64,000 nt of DNA, from the NCBI GenBank assembly GCA_958295665.1, contig OY282558.1, positions 460,200,995 through 460,264,994 of the forward strand, read 5' to 3'. The position numbers and the translations under genes are program-made. Below, piece by piece: positions 12,851 to 23,336 of this stretch. How positions within the stretch are numbered: position 1 is the first letter of the stretch; each line of letters starts with the position of its first letter. Origin of the DNA: Tipula vernalis (Eukaryota > Arthropoda > Insecta > Diptera > Tipulidae). The notes under the pieces were generated by a model, which worked only from the letters and a program-made list of their open reading frames with translations, ran no database searches and was not told where the DNA came from.

Positions 12851-13872
12851 CCCTAATCCATACGAATCGTTCGTTTAGTAAAAGTTCTGCAAAATTATTT
12901 TTTGGATATCGCACTCAACTCCCAAGGGCCAATATCGGCCATTGCCAACAATGATGACAAAGGTTTGGCTAACACATAGAATAGGTTGCTCAATAACCTA
13001 GTTAGAAAACCCTAATCCATACGGATCGTTCGTTTAGTAAAAGTTCTGCAAAATTATTTTTTGGAAATCGCACTCAACTCCCAAGGGCCAATATCGGCCA
13101 TTGCCAACAATGATGACAAAGGTTTGGCTAGCACATAGAATAGGTCCCTTAATTACCTAATTAGAAAACCCTAATCCATACGGATCGTTCGTTTAATTAA
13201 AGTTCCACGAAATTATTTTTTGGAAATCGCACTCAACAATGATGATAAAGATTTCGCTAGCACATGGAATAGGTCCCTTAACTACCTAGTTAAAAAACCC
13301 TAATCCATACGGATCGTTCGTTTAGTAAAAACTCTGCAAAATTATTTTTTGGAAATCACACTCAACTCCCAAGGGCCAATATCGGCCATTGCCAACAATG
13401 ATGACAAAGGTTTGTCTAGCACATAGAATAGGTTGCTCAATTACCTAGTTAGATAACCCTAATCCATACGGATCGTTCGTTTAATAAAAGTTCTACGAAA
13501 TTATTTTTTGGAAATCGCACTCAACAATGATGACAAAGGTTTCGCTAGCACATGGAATAGTCCCTTAATTACCTAGTTAAAAAACCCTAATCCATACGAA
13601 TCGTTCGTTTAGTAAAAGTTCTGCAAAATTATTTTTTGGAAATCGCACTCAACTCCCAAGGGCCAATATCGGCCATTGCCAACAATGATGACAAAGGTTT
13701 GTCTAGCACATAGAATAGGTTGCTCAATTACCTAGTTAGAAAACCCTAATCCATACGGATCGTTCGTTTAATAAAAGTTCTACGAAATTATTTTTTGGAA
13801 ATCGCACTCAACAATGATGATAAAGGTTTCGCTAGCACATGGAATAGGTCCCTTAATTACCTAGTTAAAAAA
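12851..13872 (+). repeat. tandem array of 159- and 129-bp units
   Basis: The landmark CCCTAATCCATACG recurs at 12851, 13010, 13169, 13298, 13457, 13585 and 13744, with a last degenerate copy near 13873. Unit lengths are therefore 159, 159, about 129, 159, about 128, 159 and about 129. The short units lack about 30 bp (the part containing AAGGGCCAATATCGGCCATT). From the second unit on, long and short units alternate, which gives a higher-order unit of about 288 bp. No coding frame is seen. Confidence 0.85.
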
Positions 13873-13886
13873 ATCTAATCCAATTT

Positions 13887-14275
13887 TTTATTTTTATTTG
13901 TTTTTCATTTTTGGAAACATTTTGTATTAAGTAGTTTTATGTAAACCTTATACTTTTTAAGATATTTGCAAAACAAATTTTCTGGACCAAGGGAGTGGCC
14001 ACTTCCGGTTAGGCGATTTGGAGTAAAATTCACTGGGACCTCCCAATTTTTCAAAAAAGCTTAAATCTGAAGTTTCAGTTCGATTGATTAAACCATATGG
14101 GCTGTAGAGAGGACACAGACAGACTGACAGACTGACAGACAGACAGACAGACACCATTTCGAAACCCACTTTTTCGGACTCAGGGAACCTCAAAACAAAT
14201 AAATCTCTAAAAATCTCAAGGTCCAAAATTTTCATGATTACTATACTTTATTTTACTAGAGTAAAAGAAAGTAAA
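13887..14275 (+). repeat. right copy of 385-bp direct repeat
   Basis: This is the direct copy of 12455-12838, with the same landmarks in the same order, including the GACA/GACT tract at 14118-14153. The 92-codon minus-strand frame through it is an accident of the repeat. Confidence 0.75.
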
Positions 14276-15219
14276 AGGAAGCTATATTTTTAAATTCGGT
14301 TTTTAATACATGTTTATAAAAGTGTTGAAGTATCAGAAAAATGACCTGCATGGGCGGAAATCTACAGGTCACAATTTTCCATATATAACAAAAAATGAAA
14401 AACATTTTGAAAAAAGATGGCAAAATCTAGTGATTTTGAAGTAAGTAGGATTTCTATGATCAATTTAACTTTAACGATTTTATGTCCGATTTTCGACCCT
14501 TTTTTTCATGAACAAATTTTTTCCCTTCATAGTGATGACACCTTTTTTGTAAAAATCAATATTTTTCAAAAATCCTTCGTACTTTACTAGATTTTGACAT
14601 CTTTTTTCAAAATCTTTTTCGTTTTTTATTCTAGACTAGCTGAGTTACCCGGCGTTGCACGGGAGGTCCGCCGGTTGCAATAGTGGATTAAAATAGAATG
14701 TTAATTATTTCTGAAGTTATGAGGAAATTAGAACTCGCTGACTATGGTACATTTCAAAACAGGATATGATAAATAGGATAACACTAAACAGTACATGTCA
14801 AACCAGTAAAAATGGATTATTAGTATGGATAATATAAGTGTTCAGAGATTTGTCTTCAGTTAAAGTGATGAAAGATTGTCTTAAATTTAAATTAATAAAA
14901 TTAATTTGAATAATTAAATCAATTATAGTAGAGGTATGATTTGTCTATAACAATCGCACGCTAGATATCCTTTTTGGTGTCTAAATTTAAATGTGCAGCA
15001 ATCATTCAACATTAGAAACCTAAATGTTTTCTCATTCTAAGGGGAAAGAAGTTAAGGATTAAAATATTTCTGTGTTTTACTGCAGTTCCAATTCAACATA
15101 CAATAATAACCAAATAGCAAAATAGTACAATAAACTTCTAAAAATATTCGAAATTTCTTGTGGAACGCCAAGTCACCGTAAGTTTGTCTAAAATTGTTTC
15201 TCTTACATAAAGTCGTAAA
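14276..15219. other. non-coding, repeat-derived stretch
   Basis: No gene is visible. At about 14637-14660 is GTTACCCGGCGTTGCACGGG, a GC-rich motif in an AT-rich context that looks like part of a dispersed insect repeat. It precedes the 284-bp tandem repeat. Confidence 0.4.
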
Positions 15220-16290
15220 AATGAATTCTTATCCATGCGATGGACTCCTCATATTCAAATACATATTTCATTAGTTTCATATAACCTACTTCCTAAACTC
15301 ATTACCGAAAGAAATTTAAAAAAAATTTAAATTGTAGAAACAATTTGTACTGCAGCCCTTATACCCTGTTGATCCTGGGGTAGTCCCTCGCATTCGAAAA
15401 TAACATTAATTTCATATAACCCACTTCCTAAACTCAAAAAAATAAAAATAAAAAAAATTCAAATTCTAGGAAAAAATTGTACCGCAGCCCCTAGACTCCG
15501 GGGTCCAGCCCCTTTAAAAATAACGCTTAAGATTGGCAACTTAATATGGTAAAAATTTCATGGCAATCGGTTGAGCAGCTGAGACGCCATTTCGGAACAA
15601 TCAGATAATTGTATCTAGATATGTAAAAATAAATTCTTGATCCAGGAACGGACCCTTCGGATTCAAACATGTCACTAATTTTATATAACTCCTTTTCTTA
15701 ACTCATTCCCGTGAAAATTTAAAAAAAAAAAATTTAAATTTTAGACAAAACTTGAACTAAAGACCCTAGACCCCGAAATCCAGCCCCTTCTAAAATATCG
15801 TAATCTGGGTCCTGAACATACAACTTAAACATGGTAAAAATTTCATGACGATCGGTAGAGCGGCTAAGGCGCTATTTCGGAACATTTAAATAATTGTATC
15901 TATACATGAAAAAATGAATTCTTGATCCAGAGTAGACTTCCGGATTGGAGCATGTCACTAATTTCATATAACCCCTTTCCTAAAGTCATTCCCGTCAAAA
16001 AATCTTAAAAAAATTGAAATTTGAGAACAAATTTGTACCACAGCCCCTAGACCCCCGGGGTCCAGCCCCTTCAAAAGTATCGTGGGCTTGGTCCTGAACA
16101 TGCAACATATACATGGTAAAAATTTCATGGCGATCGGTAAAGCGGCTAAGGCGTTATTTCAGAATAATCAAATAATTGTATCTTTACATGTAAAAATGAA
16201 CTTTTGATCCAGGGGCGGACCCCCCGAATTCGAACATGTCTCTTATTTCATATAACCCCTTTCCAAAACTCATTCTCGTAAACAAATTTC
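15220..16290 (+). repeat. degenerate tandem repeat, unit about 284 bp
   Basis: The landmarks TTGATCCAGG, TTTCATATAACCC, CCTAGACCCC..TCCAGCCCCTT and AAAATTTCATGGCGATCGG recur in order. Unit starts are near 15222, 15627, 15912 and 16195, plus a partial unit near 15390. The two best spacings are 285 and 283 bp. Units have diverged by small indels. It is non-coding. Confidence 0.75.
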
Positions 16291-17501
16291 AATTTTTGAA
16301 AAAATTGCAACATTTGCATTGCAACAGTCCATAAATATCTATAAAATTGGGTTTTTCATTTTAATAAAATAAATATTTTTTCTGGATTTATTTTCAGGTA
16401 ATTTCTGAACTTTCTGAAAAACAAGAGCATTTTTTCTTTCTAAATTTTATCAGTTTTATTATTTTGGATTTTAATTTCGGAATTATTTTTTTCCGGCAAA
16501 AAGGAAAGCAACAATTTTGCAATTTTGCATCTACTTATGTTTGTTTCTGGATAGAGGGTTTAATGGTGCTATTCCATGAAAAATTCTTACTTAATCATAT
16601 GATAGACAAAGGCAAGGTGTTTTTTATTTTAATTTTTTTATAGAAAAAGTTTTAAGGAGAAATTTGACATTAAACAAAAGCATAACTAATAATTGCTAAA
16701 CAAATTAAGTATTTACCTAGTAATTTAGTATTTATTCGATTATTTTTTTCGTCTCAAATTAACTAAAAGTTAGTGACTGAGTGATACTTTTTAGAGGAGT
16801 GTCACAACTACAGACACTACTGCCAGACATATATAGTACTAAGATGTACAATAGCTAGTGTAATTTGTTTTGTACGCATTTATACAGCAAAGAAAAATTG
16901 CACGCGTTTAAGCTTCTGTCCCATAAACACCTGAGAACAGAGAGCGTCTCCAAGAGACCATTAACACTCGTTGTATAACGGGAAATTATAACATTCTGGT
17001 TATAAATAATCCAAAATAAAAATTCGCATTTCTAGAGAAAAGGAGTTTCTAAATTTTAAAGGTCCGCTTTGTTATCGTAAAATGTTGCAATGTATCAAAA
17101 TTATTTTGTAATTGCGAAATTAAATTTTTTTTTTAAATTTTTGCTTAAGTAGTAATTTCCAGAAAAAATATAATTTTAAAAATTTGAATTTTTTATTAAA
17201 TTTCATTTTAAAGAATTATGTTAATATTAGAGGCAATATTGAATGCAGAGATTTATTAAAATAAAATATTAAATATGAGAATATTTTGGTCGATCCAACA
17301 TGTATGCATCCAACCCAAACATTCTTAAATTAGAGAGCATTTTTAAACCCCGACCAAAAACTACATTCCCGAATATTCTACAGTTTGACAATAACCAATT
17401 TGGACCTAACATAAATTAAATTAAATCATTTCCTAGGCTGCTCAAAACACCGAAACCAAAATTTCCAGTATGCGCAGGTTTACGTAAGAATTGCCAGCAT
17501 A
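16291..17501. other. AT-rich non-coding stretch
   Basis: No gene is seen. The target TA of the Tc3-like element is at 17500-17501. Confidence 0.5.
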
Positions 17502-17529
17502 CACTAGAGGAAATAAATATAACGGCAAC
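17502..17529 (+). repeat. left outer transposase-binding repeat (TIR)
   Basis: Terminal repeat of the Tc3-like element. It starts CACTAGAGG and contains AAATAAATATAACGGCAAC. It pairs with 19595-19622. Confidence 0.9.
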
Positions 17530-17692
17530 CACGAAACATGTTAAATTATTAAAAATATAAATTTGGCAAATAAATATTTTGTATTATTTAATTCTCTTTG
17601 ATATTCTACAACATTCTTATTTACTATTTCTTTCTCCTTCTTTCTTATTAGAGTATAATAACAATATTTAGTTTTTTTTCTTGTTTCCCATA

Positions 17693-17712
17693 GGAAATAT
17701 TTATAACGGCAC
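17693..17712 (+). repeat. left inner repeat of the Tc3-like element
   Basis: GGAAATATTTATAACGGCAC, a variant of the terminal motif in the same orientation as the left end. It is a likely second transposase-binding site. Confidence 0.75.
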
Positions 17713-17802
17713 TTACGATTATCGTTTTTTTGCTATTGTGTCAATGTATTTTAGTTTCGTATTTTATCTTCTATAGTTAGGACCTATTCACTTTTGAAAT
17801 TA

Positions 17803-18341
17803 TTAGGGGTACAAATTGAAAATGCGGGATTGATAACAGATGGCGTTACTAACGCTATACGCATCAGGCAGTACTGTTACTATGTTCATGTCAAAGCTAC
17901 GTCTTATAGCTTTAATTTTCAGTATGTGTCAATTTGTCGCAGTGTCAAATTCATAGTTTTTTTGAGCTCTCAATATGTCGAGTTTCGTGCCAACAAAACA
18001 GCATTTGCGGGAAGTTTTAATACATACCTACAAACGCTGAAATGGGAAGTCTTACCCCACCCGCCGTATAGCCCAGATATTGCTCCTTCCGAACCACCTT
18101 TTCCGATCGATGACACATGGCCTAGCTGACCAGCGCTTCCATTCTTACGAAGAAGCCCAAAAATGGGTCGATGACTGGATAGCAGCCAAGCCGGCCGAAT
18201 TTTTTCGCGACGGTATCCGTAAATTGCCAGAAAGATGGGAAAAAGTTGTGGCTAGCGATGGATAATTCATTTGTTACCATTTTTTCAGAATAAACGTTCA
18301 AAAATAGAAAAAAATCCCGCATTTTCAATTTGTACTCCTAA
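17803..18341 (+). mobile_element. internally deleted mariner nested in the Tc3-like leader
   Basis: TA dinucleotides at 17801-17802 and 18342-18343 flank a 539-bp element. Its 29-bp terminal inverted repeats (17803-17831 and 18313-18341, starting TTAGGGGTACAAATTG) differ at one position. Full mariners are about 1.3 kb, so more than half is missing. It is inserted between the left inner repeat and the transposase start of the Tc3-like element, so it is the younger of the two. Confidence 0.9.
17975..18265 (+). pseudogene. mariner transposase deletion remnant
   Basis: An ATG at 17975 starts a typical mariner N-terminus, MSSFVPTKQHLREVL. Sequence then jumps near 18020 to the C-terminal region: KWEVLPHPPYSPDIAPS (holding the third catalytic aspartate of a DD34D transposase), then HLFRSM and the tail ending PERWEKVV before a stop at 18263-18265. 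The N-terminal piece, the SPD block and the tail lie in different frames, so at least one frameshift follows the SPD motif in addition to the deletion. The first two catalytic aspartates are lost. It could move only if a transposase were supplied in trans. The mauritiana-like affinity is my inference from the N-terminus. Confidence 0.85.
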
Positions 18342-18391
18342 TAAAATAGTTTTTATTAGTTTTTGTGGTGTTATAATTACATTAAATTAAA

Positions 18392-19384
18392 ATGCCTAGA
18401 GGAGCATCGCTTAGCGAAATAGAAAAAGGCCGAATTCAATCCTACAAGTCAATGGGACTTTCTAATAGGCGAATAGCAAAAGAAATAGGAAGAAATCCAA
18501 CCGTGGTGGACAATTTTGTTAATTTGGGACAATTTTATGGCAAGACAAAAAGACCAGGACGAAAACCAACCATATCAAAAAGAATGAAAAATGCCATCAT
18601 CGAGAAAGCTAGAAAAGAACACAGCACATCGTCTGAGATAAAAGCAGATCTAAACGTACCAACAACAACAAGAAGGATTCGGCAAATTTTACAGCAATCT
18701 GAGAAGGTAAAATGGCTGAAAAGGAAAAAGAAACCTAAATTAACACCACACCATAAACAGGCACGATTGGAATTCGCAAAAAAACATATGCATTGGCGGT
18801 CGGAATGGCAGAATGTAATTTTTAGCGATGAAAAAAAATTCAATTTAGATGGGCCTGATGGAAATCAATTCTATTGGCATAATTTGTCTAAAGATGTTGA
18901 AGTTAGAATGAGCAGAAATTTTGGAGGAGAATCTCTTATGGTTTGGGCAGCTTTTTGTTACAACGGTAAAACCCCAATTTGTTGGATAAGTACTAAAATG
19001 AATGCCGACTATTACATTAATTTATTAGACAACGTTTTGTTGGAGTTTGCGGAGAGAATCAATGAAAATTTTATATTTCAACACGATAATGCTTCCATTC
19101 ATTCTGCAAAGGCAACAAAAAATTGGCTAAGAAGTAAAAATATTGAAGTACTAGAGTGGCCTGCTATTAGCCCTGATTTAAACCCTATAGAAAATCTATG
19201 GGGTATATTAGTGCGAAAGGTATACGCTAAAGGAAGGCAATTTACGACGGTCGAACCACTAAAGGATGCAATTCAAAAAGAATGGAGGGATATACCTGTA
19301 TCAGAGCTTCAAAAATTAATCAATTCGATGCCCGATAGAATTTTTGAAGTTATCAATAAAGGCGGCGCTAGCACACACTATTAG
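18392..19384 (+). CDS. Tc3-like transposase, intact
   Basis: A 330-aa cut-and-paste transposase that would bind the repeats at the element ends and insert at TA. The start MPRGASLSEIEKG is typical of Tc3-type proteins. A bipartite helix-turn-helix DNA-binding region covers roughly residues 5-115, with an AT-hook-like RPGRKP at 54-59 between the two HTH units. The catalytic triad is visible: D146 in FSDEKKFNLDGPDG, D232 in FQHDNASIH and E267 in SPDLNPIENLWG. The last two are separated by 34 residues (DD34E). RKKKPKL (111-117) is a likely nuclear localisation signal. Length is normal for the family and there is no stop or frameshift. The ATG lies about 50 bp after the nested mariner, which may have changed its promoter. 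Function is inferred from family motifs. Confidence 0.95.
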   Translation: MPRGASLSEIEKGRIQSYKSMGLSNRRIAKEIGRNPTVVDNFVNLGQFYGKTKRPGRKPTISKRMKNAIIEKARKEHSTSSEIKADLNVPTTTRRIRQILQQSEKVKWLKRKKKPKLTPHHKQARLEFAKKHMHWRSEWQNVIFSDEKKFNLDGPDGNQFYWHNLSKDVEVRMSRNFGGESLMVWAAFCYNGKTPICWISTKMNADYYINLLDNVLLEFAERINENFIFQHDNASIHSAKATKNWLRSKNIEVLEWPAISPDLNPIENLWGILVRKVYAKGRQFTTVEPLKDAIQKEWRDIPVSELQKLINSMPDRIFEVINKGGASTHY

Positions 19385-19410
19385 CTAAACAACAAATCAT
19401 ATAAATGCTC

Positions 19411-19431
19411 GTTGCCGTTATAATTATTTCC
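19411..19431 (-). repeat. right inner repeat of the Tc3-like element
   Basis: GTTGCCGTTATAATTATTTC starts 26 bp after the transposase stop and is inverted relative to the left inner repeat. Confidence 0.75.
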
Positions 19432-19594
19432 AATTATTTTGGTACAAAAAATATTGAATTTTAAAAACCGGTAATTGTTAATCTTAATGCAATTAATAGA
19501 TATTATGAATCATTGCGCAATAAATATTATTTTAAGATAATAACTGAATTTTTAATTTTTATAATCGTTATCACATGTTTAGATCATTTTTGCA

Positions 19595-19622
19595 GTTGCC
19601 GTTATATTTATTTCCACTAGTG
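19595..19622 (-). repeat. right outer transposase-binding repeat (TIR)
   Basis: Inverted partner of 17502-17529; it ends CCACTAGTG and is followed by the TA target duplication at 19623-19624. Confidence 0.9.
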
Positions 19623-19624
19623 TA

Positions 19625-20720
19625 GTGTAAACAAGATATTGTCTATTTTTTAACCGCAAACTCAATTTATCATCATGCTTCTGATTTTTCAACAATCTTT
19701 ATGTCGTATTGCTATTATTTAATAACCGCAATGTACTGGATTTTATTATTGCGTGTATACATACTTAGATATTTTTCCATAAGATTGATAAATTTTTAGT
19801 AAATCAAATTTGGGTGGCACAGTCGACGACACACCATTCCATGTGAACCGATGACATTTTAGAATGTGTGAGTATTAAGTATTTTTATTCAACAAATAAA
19901 TTAAAACAAAAGTGAAAGCTCTCAAAAGTTGGTTGGTGCGAATTCATTGGTTTAATTACTTGCGTTGACGCGGTACTTTTGTGCCGAAAACCAGTTTATT
20001 TTACGTTGTGCCTATGCATGTTTTTGTTAGCCTTTTACATTTATTAAGTTTATCGTTTACACAAAAACTATATAAAATAAAAAACGAATCGACAAACATT
20101 TAAAGTGGTTAGTTGTATGCTTGAGCACTCGAGTGTGGTGAAATCAACAAAAATATTATTTTGTTTTGGGGAAATTCCCAAAATATTATTGTTTATTACC
20201 TTTTGTGACATTTTGGTATATTTTTAAAAACTACTTGGCAAAAATGCAAATTTATCTTAATTTTCACAATGAAATTTTTTTAATTCGAAACTTCCGGAAT
20301 TCCTAAGCAACAGATTATAAGTCAATACGCGGATCTCAAATCTACAGATTTGAGATTCGCTAATTTTTACGGATTCTTACTTCTACAAAAAATATATTCA
20401 AAAACTCCAAAATAGGATCTTAGTCCAATTTTGTCACAGCGACCAAGCGAATAAATATTAAGGCGCAATTCTAGCCTTAAGCTGCGCGAATTGATGAAAT
20501 TATCTTTAAATTTATTAATGAATATCGACTGAAACTAATTACTTTGGCGTAAAATTATCTTCGAGTAACATTTGAAATAATTTAAGTTGATTTGATTATG
20601 TAAAGCTTTTGAATTATGCTATCAAGCAATAAATACACGAATTGGCTAGACTGACGCTATTAAAGAGTATTGGCATGAAACAATAATTTAATAAACTGAA
20701 TGCTGAAACATTAAATATTA
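19625..20720. other. AT-rich non-coding stretch
   Basis: No gene or recognised repeat. A TA at 20719-20720 precedes the pogo-like end. Confidence 0.5.
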
Positions 20721-20815
20721 CAGTGATATCTCGCTTAAGTAGTAACGAGTAGGATCCTGAAAGGAATTATGCTCGTTGAGCGAGGAACCACTATATTTAA
20801 GTGGCAAAACGGTTA
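20721..20815 (+). mobile_element. pogo/Tigger-like element end (fragment)
   Basis: TA followed by CAGTGATATCTCGCTTAAGT, then GTAACGAG and TCGTTGAGCGAGG. The CAGT start after TA and the TCGCTTAA-type motif with a nearby inverted TCGTT..GCGAGG resemble the ends of pogo/Tigger elements. I found no matching opposite end, so this is either a solo end or chance similarity. Confidence 0.35.
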
Positions 20816-21189
20816 GAAGTATCAGAATCGATAAGTAGAATATGGAAAGTATCCCGATAATATTTTTTTTTTTTTAAATAAAAACTTGATTTCAACCGAA
20901 TTGTATTTGAAAAAGGGCAGATGACGTTATTAGACGAAAGCATACCGCCAGCTTTAAGATCTATAAGTCAAATTTTAAACATTCGCCGAACCGTCAAGTG
21001 CAGGCATGCGAAAAATAGTATTTGGCATGCTACCAAAGATGTTTGTAATTGACTTTAAACGAATAAAAATTAGAATCTTGATTATTTGTATTAAGGGGAA
21101 TATGCCTGTTGGCAAAATCAATTTAACAAATATCCATTTCGCCTAATGCTATTTATCAAAATATCATATTTTGCAAACAATCTTTTATC
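20816..21189. other. non-coding stretch
   Basis: No recognised feature before the truncated LINE. Confidence 0.4.
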
Positions 21190-22141
21190 AAAAAGATGTA
21201 CTAATGAAACTCTACGCTTCGAGAAACGATTTCGGACCTCCTTCCCTTCAAAGGAATCCTGGAGGGATAGACCGTTATCGGAAACCGAAGCGTTGCAATT
21301 CTTCATAGATGGCTCCAAGCTAGACGGCAAAGTAGGAGCTGGAGTATTCTGTGACAAATTAAATGTAAACATTTCTATTCGTCTTCCTGATTACTGCAGC
21401 GTGTACCAAGCTGAAGCGATTGAGGAGGTCATGACGTGATTGAAGCATAATGTGTTATCCTCAGACGATATCACAATCTATGTGGACAGTCAAGCGGCGA
21501 TCCGGTCGTTAGAATCGGTGTCTTTGGCATCACGGGTGGCGTTGAGTTGTCACTCATCTCTAAATGAGATGGGTGAGCATTTTAATATCCAGGTAATCTG
21601 GGTCCCAGATCACTCGGGCGTCGTGGGGAACTGCAGGCCAGATGAACTTGCTAGGCAAGGTATGACTCTCCAGCTGCAACCGGAAAGGGCAAGTCTGGGG
21701 AGGCATATCACAGCGCTGAGACAAGCACTTGGAAAGCAGCGGGGGAAAGGTGGTCTATCCTCAGCGGGGGAAAGGTGGTCGAACAACCTCACCTGTAGAG
21801 TTGCAAGACAAGTTTGGCCAAATCTGGACTTGGGGCGCACTAGGGCATTAATATCCTTACGCAGACGTGAATTAAGAACGGTCGTAGGAATTCTCACGGG
21901 ACACTGCCTTTTTGGAGAACATGCAAGAAGACTGGGTCTGGAGGCTAATGACTTCTGCAGAAGCTGCTTGGACGAAGAGGAGGAAGAGACATTGGTCCAC
22001 TTCCTTTGCTCGTGTCCAGCATTGGCTCTCAGAAGGCACAAATACTTAGGTAAGTTCAGGATGGACTGCCTCTCGGATCTCGAAAACATTAAAGTGCGGG
22101 ACGTCTTACGCTACATAAGTAGCTCGAAATGGTTCCAATAG
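21190..22141 (+). pseudogene. 5'-truncated LINE: RNase H and C-terminal zinc region
   Basis: One reading frame interrupted by a single TGA at 21437-21439. It covers an RNase H domain and the C-terminal end of an I/LOA-type LINE ORF2. RNase H motifs are FFIDGSKLDGKVGAGVF (from about 21299), the glutamate in YQAEA, the aspartate in IYVDSQAAIRSL and WVPDHSGVVGN, where the family has WVPGHSG. The end carries the Cys/His cluster CRSCLDEEEEETLVHFLCSC and stops with a TAG at 22139-22141. The reverse transcriptase and endonuclease are absent, as expected for a 5'-truncated insertion. GC is higher than in the flanks. The single stop shows that decay is slight, so the insertion is probably recent. Confidence 0.85.
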
Positions 22142-22234
22142 GGGTAAAAGGAGATACATCCTGTGGTATCACAATGGACCGTCACCGGTCTAAGTGTGCG
22201 TAAGCAGCCACTCCAACCTAACCTAACCTAACCT
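22142..22234 (+). repeat. LINE 3' tail ending in (AACCT)4
   Basis: A short 3' UTR follows the stop and ends in four AACCT units at 22215-22234, instead of poly-A. The complement of this unit is TTAGG-like, the telomere repeat of most insects. Confidence 0.75.
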
Positions 22235-23336
22235 GGTATTTATAATATTTATTACAAAAAGTTATTTTTTTTATTAATTGTACTGAAAATGTAATTTCAT
22301 AATTTAATAATAAGGAAAGGATCAAATAATAAAAATTTCTTTCAGTTTGTGGATAGAGTATAAAAAATTTTGTTTGGATTGACAATGAGGCCAACCTCAG
22401 TACACCAGTCGTTTACTAATTTAACAGCGCATTCCATGTGCATTTTTCCGCTTGAAATGTTCCTCGAGGGCTTATCAGTTTCTATTGGGATAACTCTACC
22501 TTATCTCACGCAAATTGCTTGAATCTTCGTTTGGTTTCTTAATCGATTACAGAAGAATTTTGTATTCTAAGGAGGATGATTTTATAAGCCGGCAAGCACT
22601 ATTTTAAGTATGAAACTTTAAACTTAACTTTTTAAGTATGAAGTCCCAATATTTTTATTTTATATACTCAGGATAATTGGTACCTAGCCTAATAGAGAAT
22701 CACCACTAGGCCGATGGAGAGTGAGACACAAAGTGAAAACAAACGATTATTTATACATTTTGGACGATCTTGCTGCTAAATTTAAGTGGAATGTAACATA
22801 CGACCGGCACTAAAACTAACTTGAATCTATATTTTCACATGCAGTCTAGTTTTTATTATATATCGCCCCAACTCACATAAAGTACCATTCACATGGTTTA
22901 TTATATATTTTTTAACTGAATTACAATAAGCAAAACCTCTAAATAAAATTACAAGATAAACCACAAAATCCATATAACAAAAGTGTGGTACTAAAAGTCG
23001 CCATTGATAAATCCATTTCTCGAGTGTAATTTAATATTTTACCTTGTAGATTTTAATTATTCAATTTGCTTGTAAATTAATTAAGGGAATTGCATAAATA
23101 TCAGAAATATTTCGACCTTTCAATGACAAGAATCGATAAACAAAAAAAAAAACGAAACCTTTAAATTGTTTACCTCAGCGCAAGATCTCGAATAAGTATA
23201 CTATGTAAGTAGATGTCCTTGAATCATTAAAATTATAAGAAATAGTAGTTCGACTCCCTGGATTTATTTATTTACAATATAAAATTTAAAAAAAACAAAG
23301 AACAAGAAATATAGTTATTTCAGAAGACTTGCTTAC
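22235..23336. other. AT-rich non-coding stretch
   Basis: No gene is recognised. If the exon at 23337-23411 is real, the part next to it is the start of that gene's intron on the minus strand. Confidence 0.4.

Larger units (their letters stand above)
17502..19622 (+). mobile_element. complete Tc3-like transposon carrying a nested mariner
   Basis: A TA at 17500-17501 and another at 19623-19624 bracket a 2121-bp element. Its outer 28-bp ends (17502-17529 and, inverted, 19595-19622) share GGAAATAAATATAACGGCAA and differ at one position. A second, weaker copy of this motif lies inside each end (17693-17712 and 19411-19431), about 190 bp from the outer one. This gives the IR/DR layout known from Tc3, Paris and Sleeping Beauty-type elements. 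Without the nested 539-bp mariner the element is about 1.58 kb, the usual Tc1/Tc3 size. With intact ends and an open transposase it looks young and potentially mobile. Confidence 0.9.

Noticed and set aside
13957..14235. 92-codon minus-strand frame
   Set aside because: It runs through the 385-bp repeat and its GACA microsatellite; the Ser/Val/Cys pattern is an artefact of that repeat.
18535..18843. 102-codon minus-strand frame
   Set aside because: It is the antisense shadow of the Tc3-like transposase.
21610..22089. 159-codon minus-strand frame rich in Ser and Arg
   Set aside because: It is antisense to the LINE RNase H and C-terminal frame.
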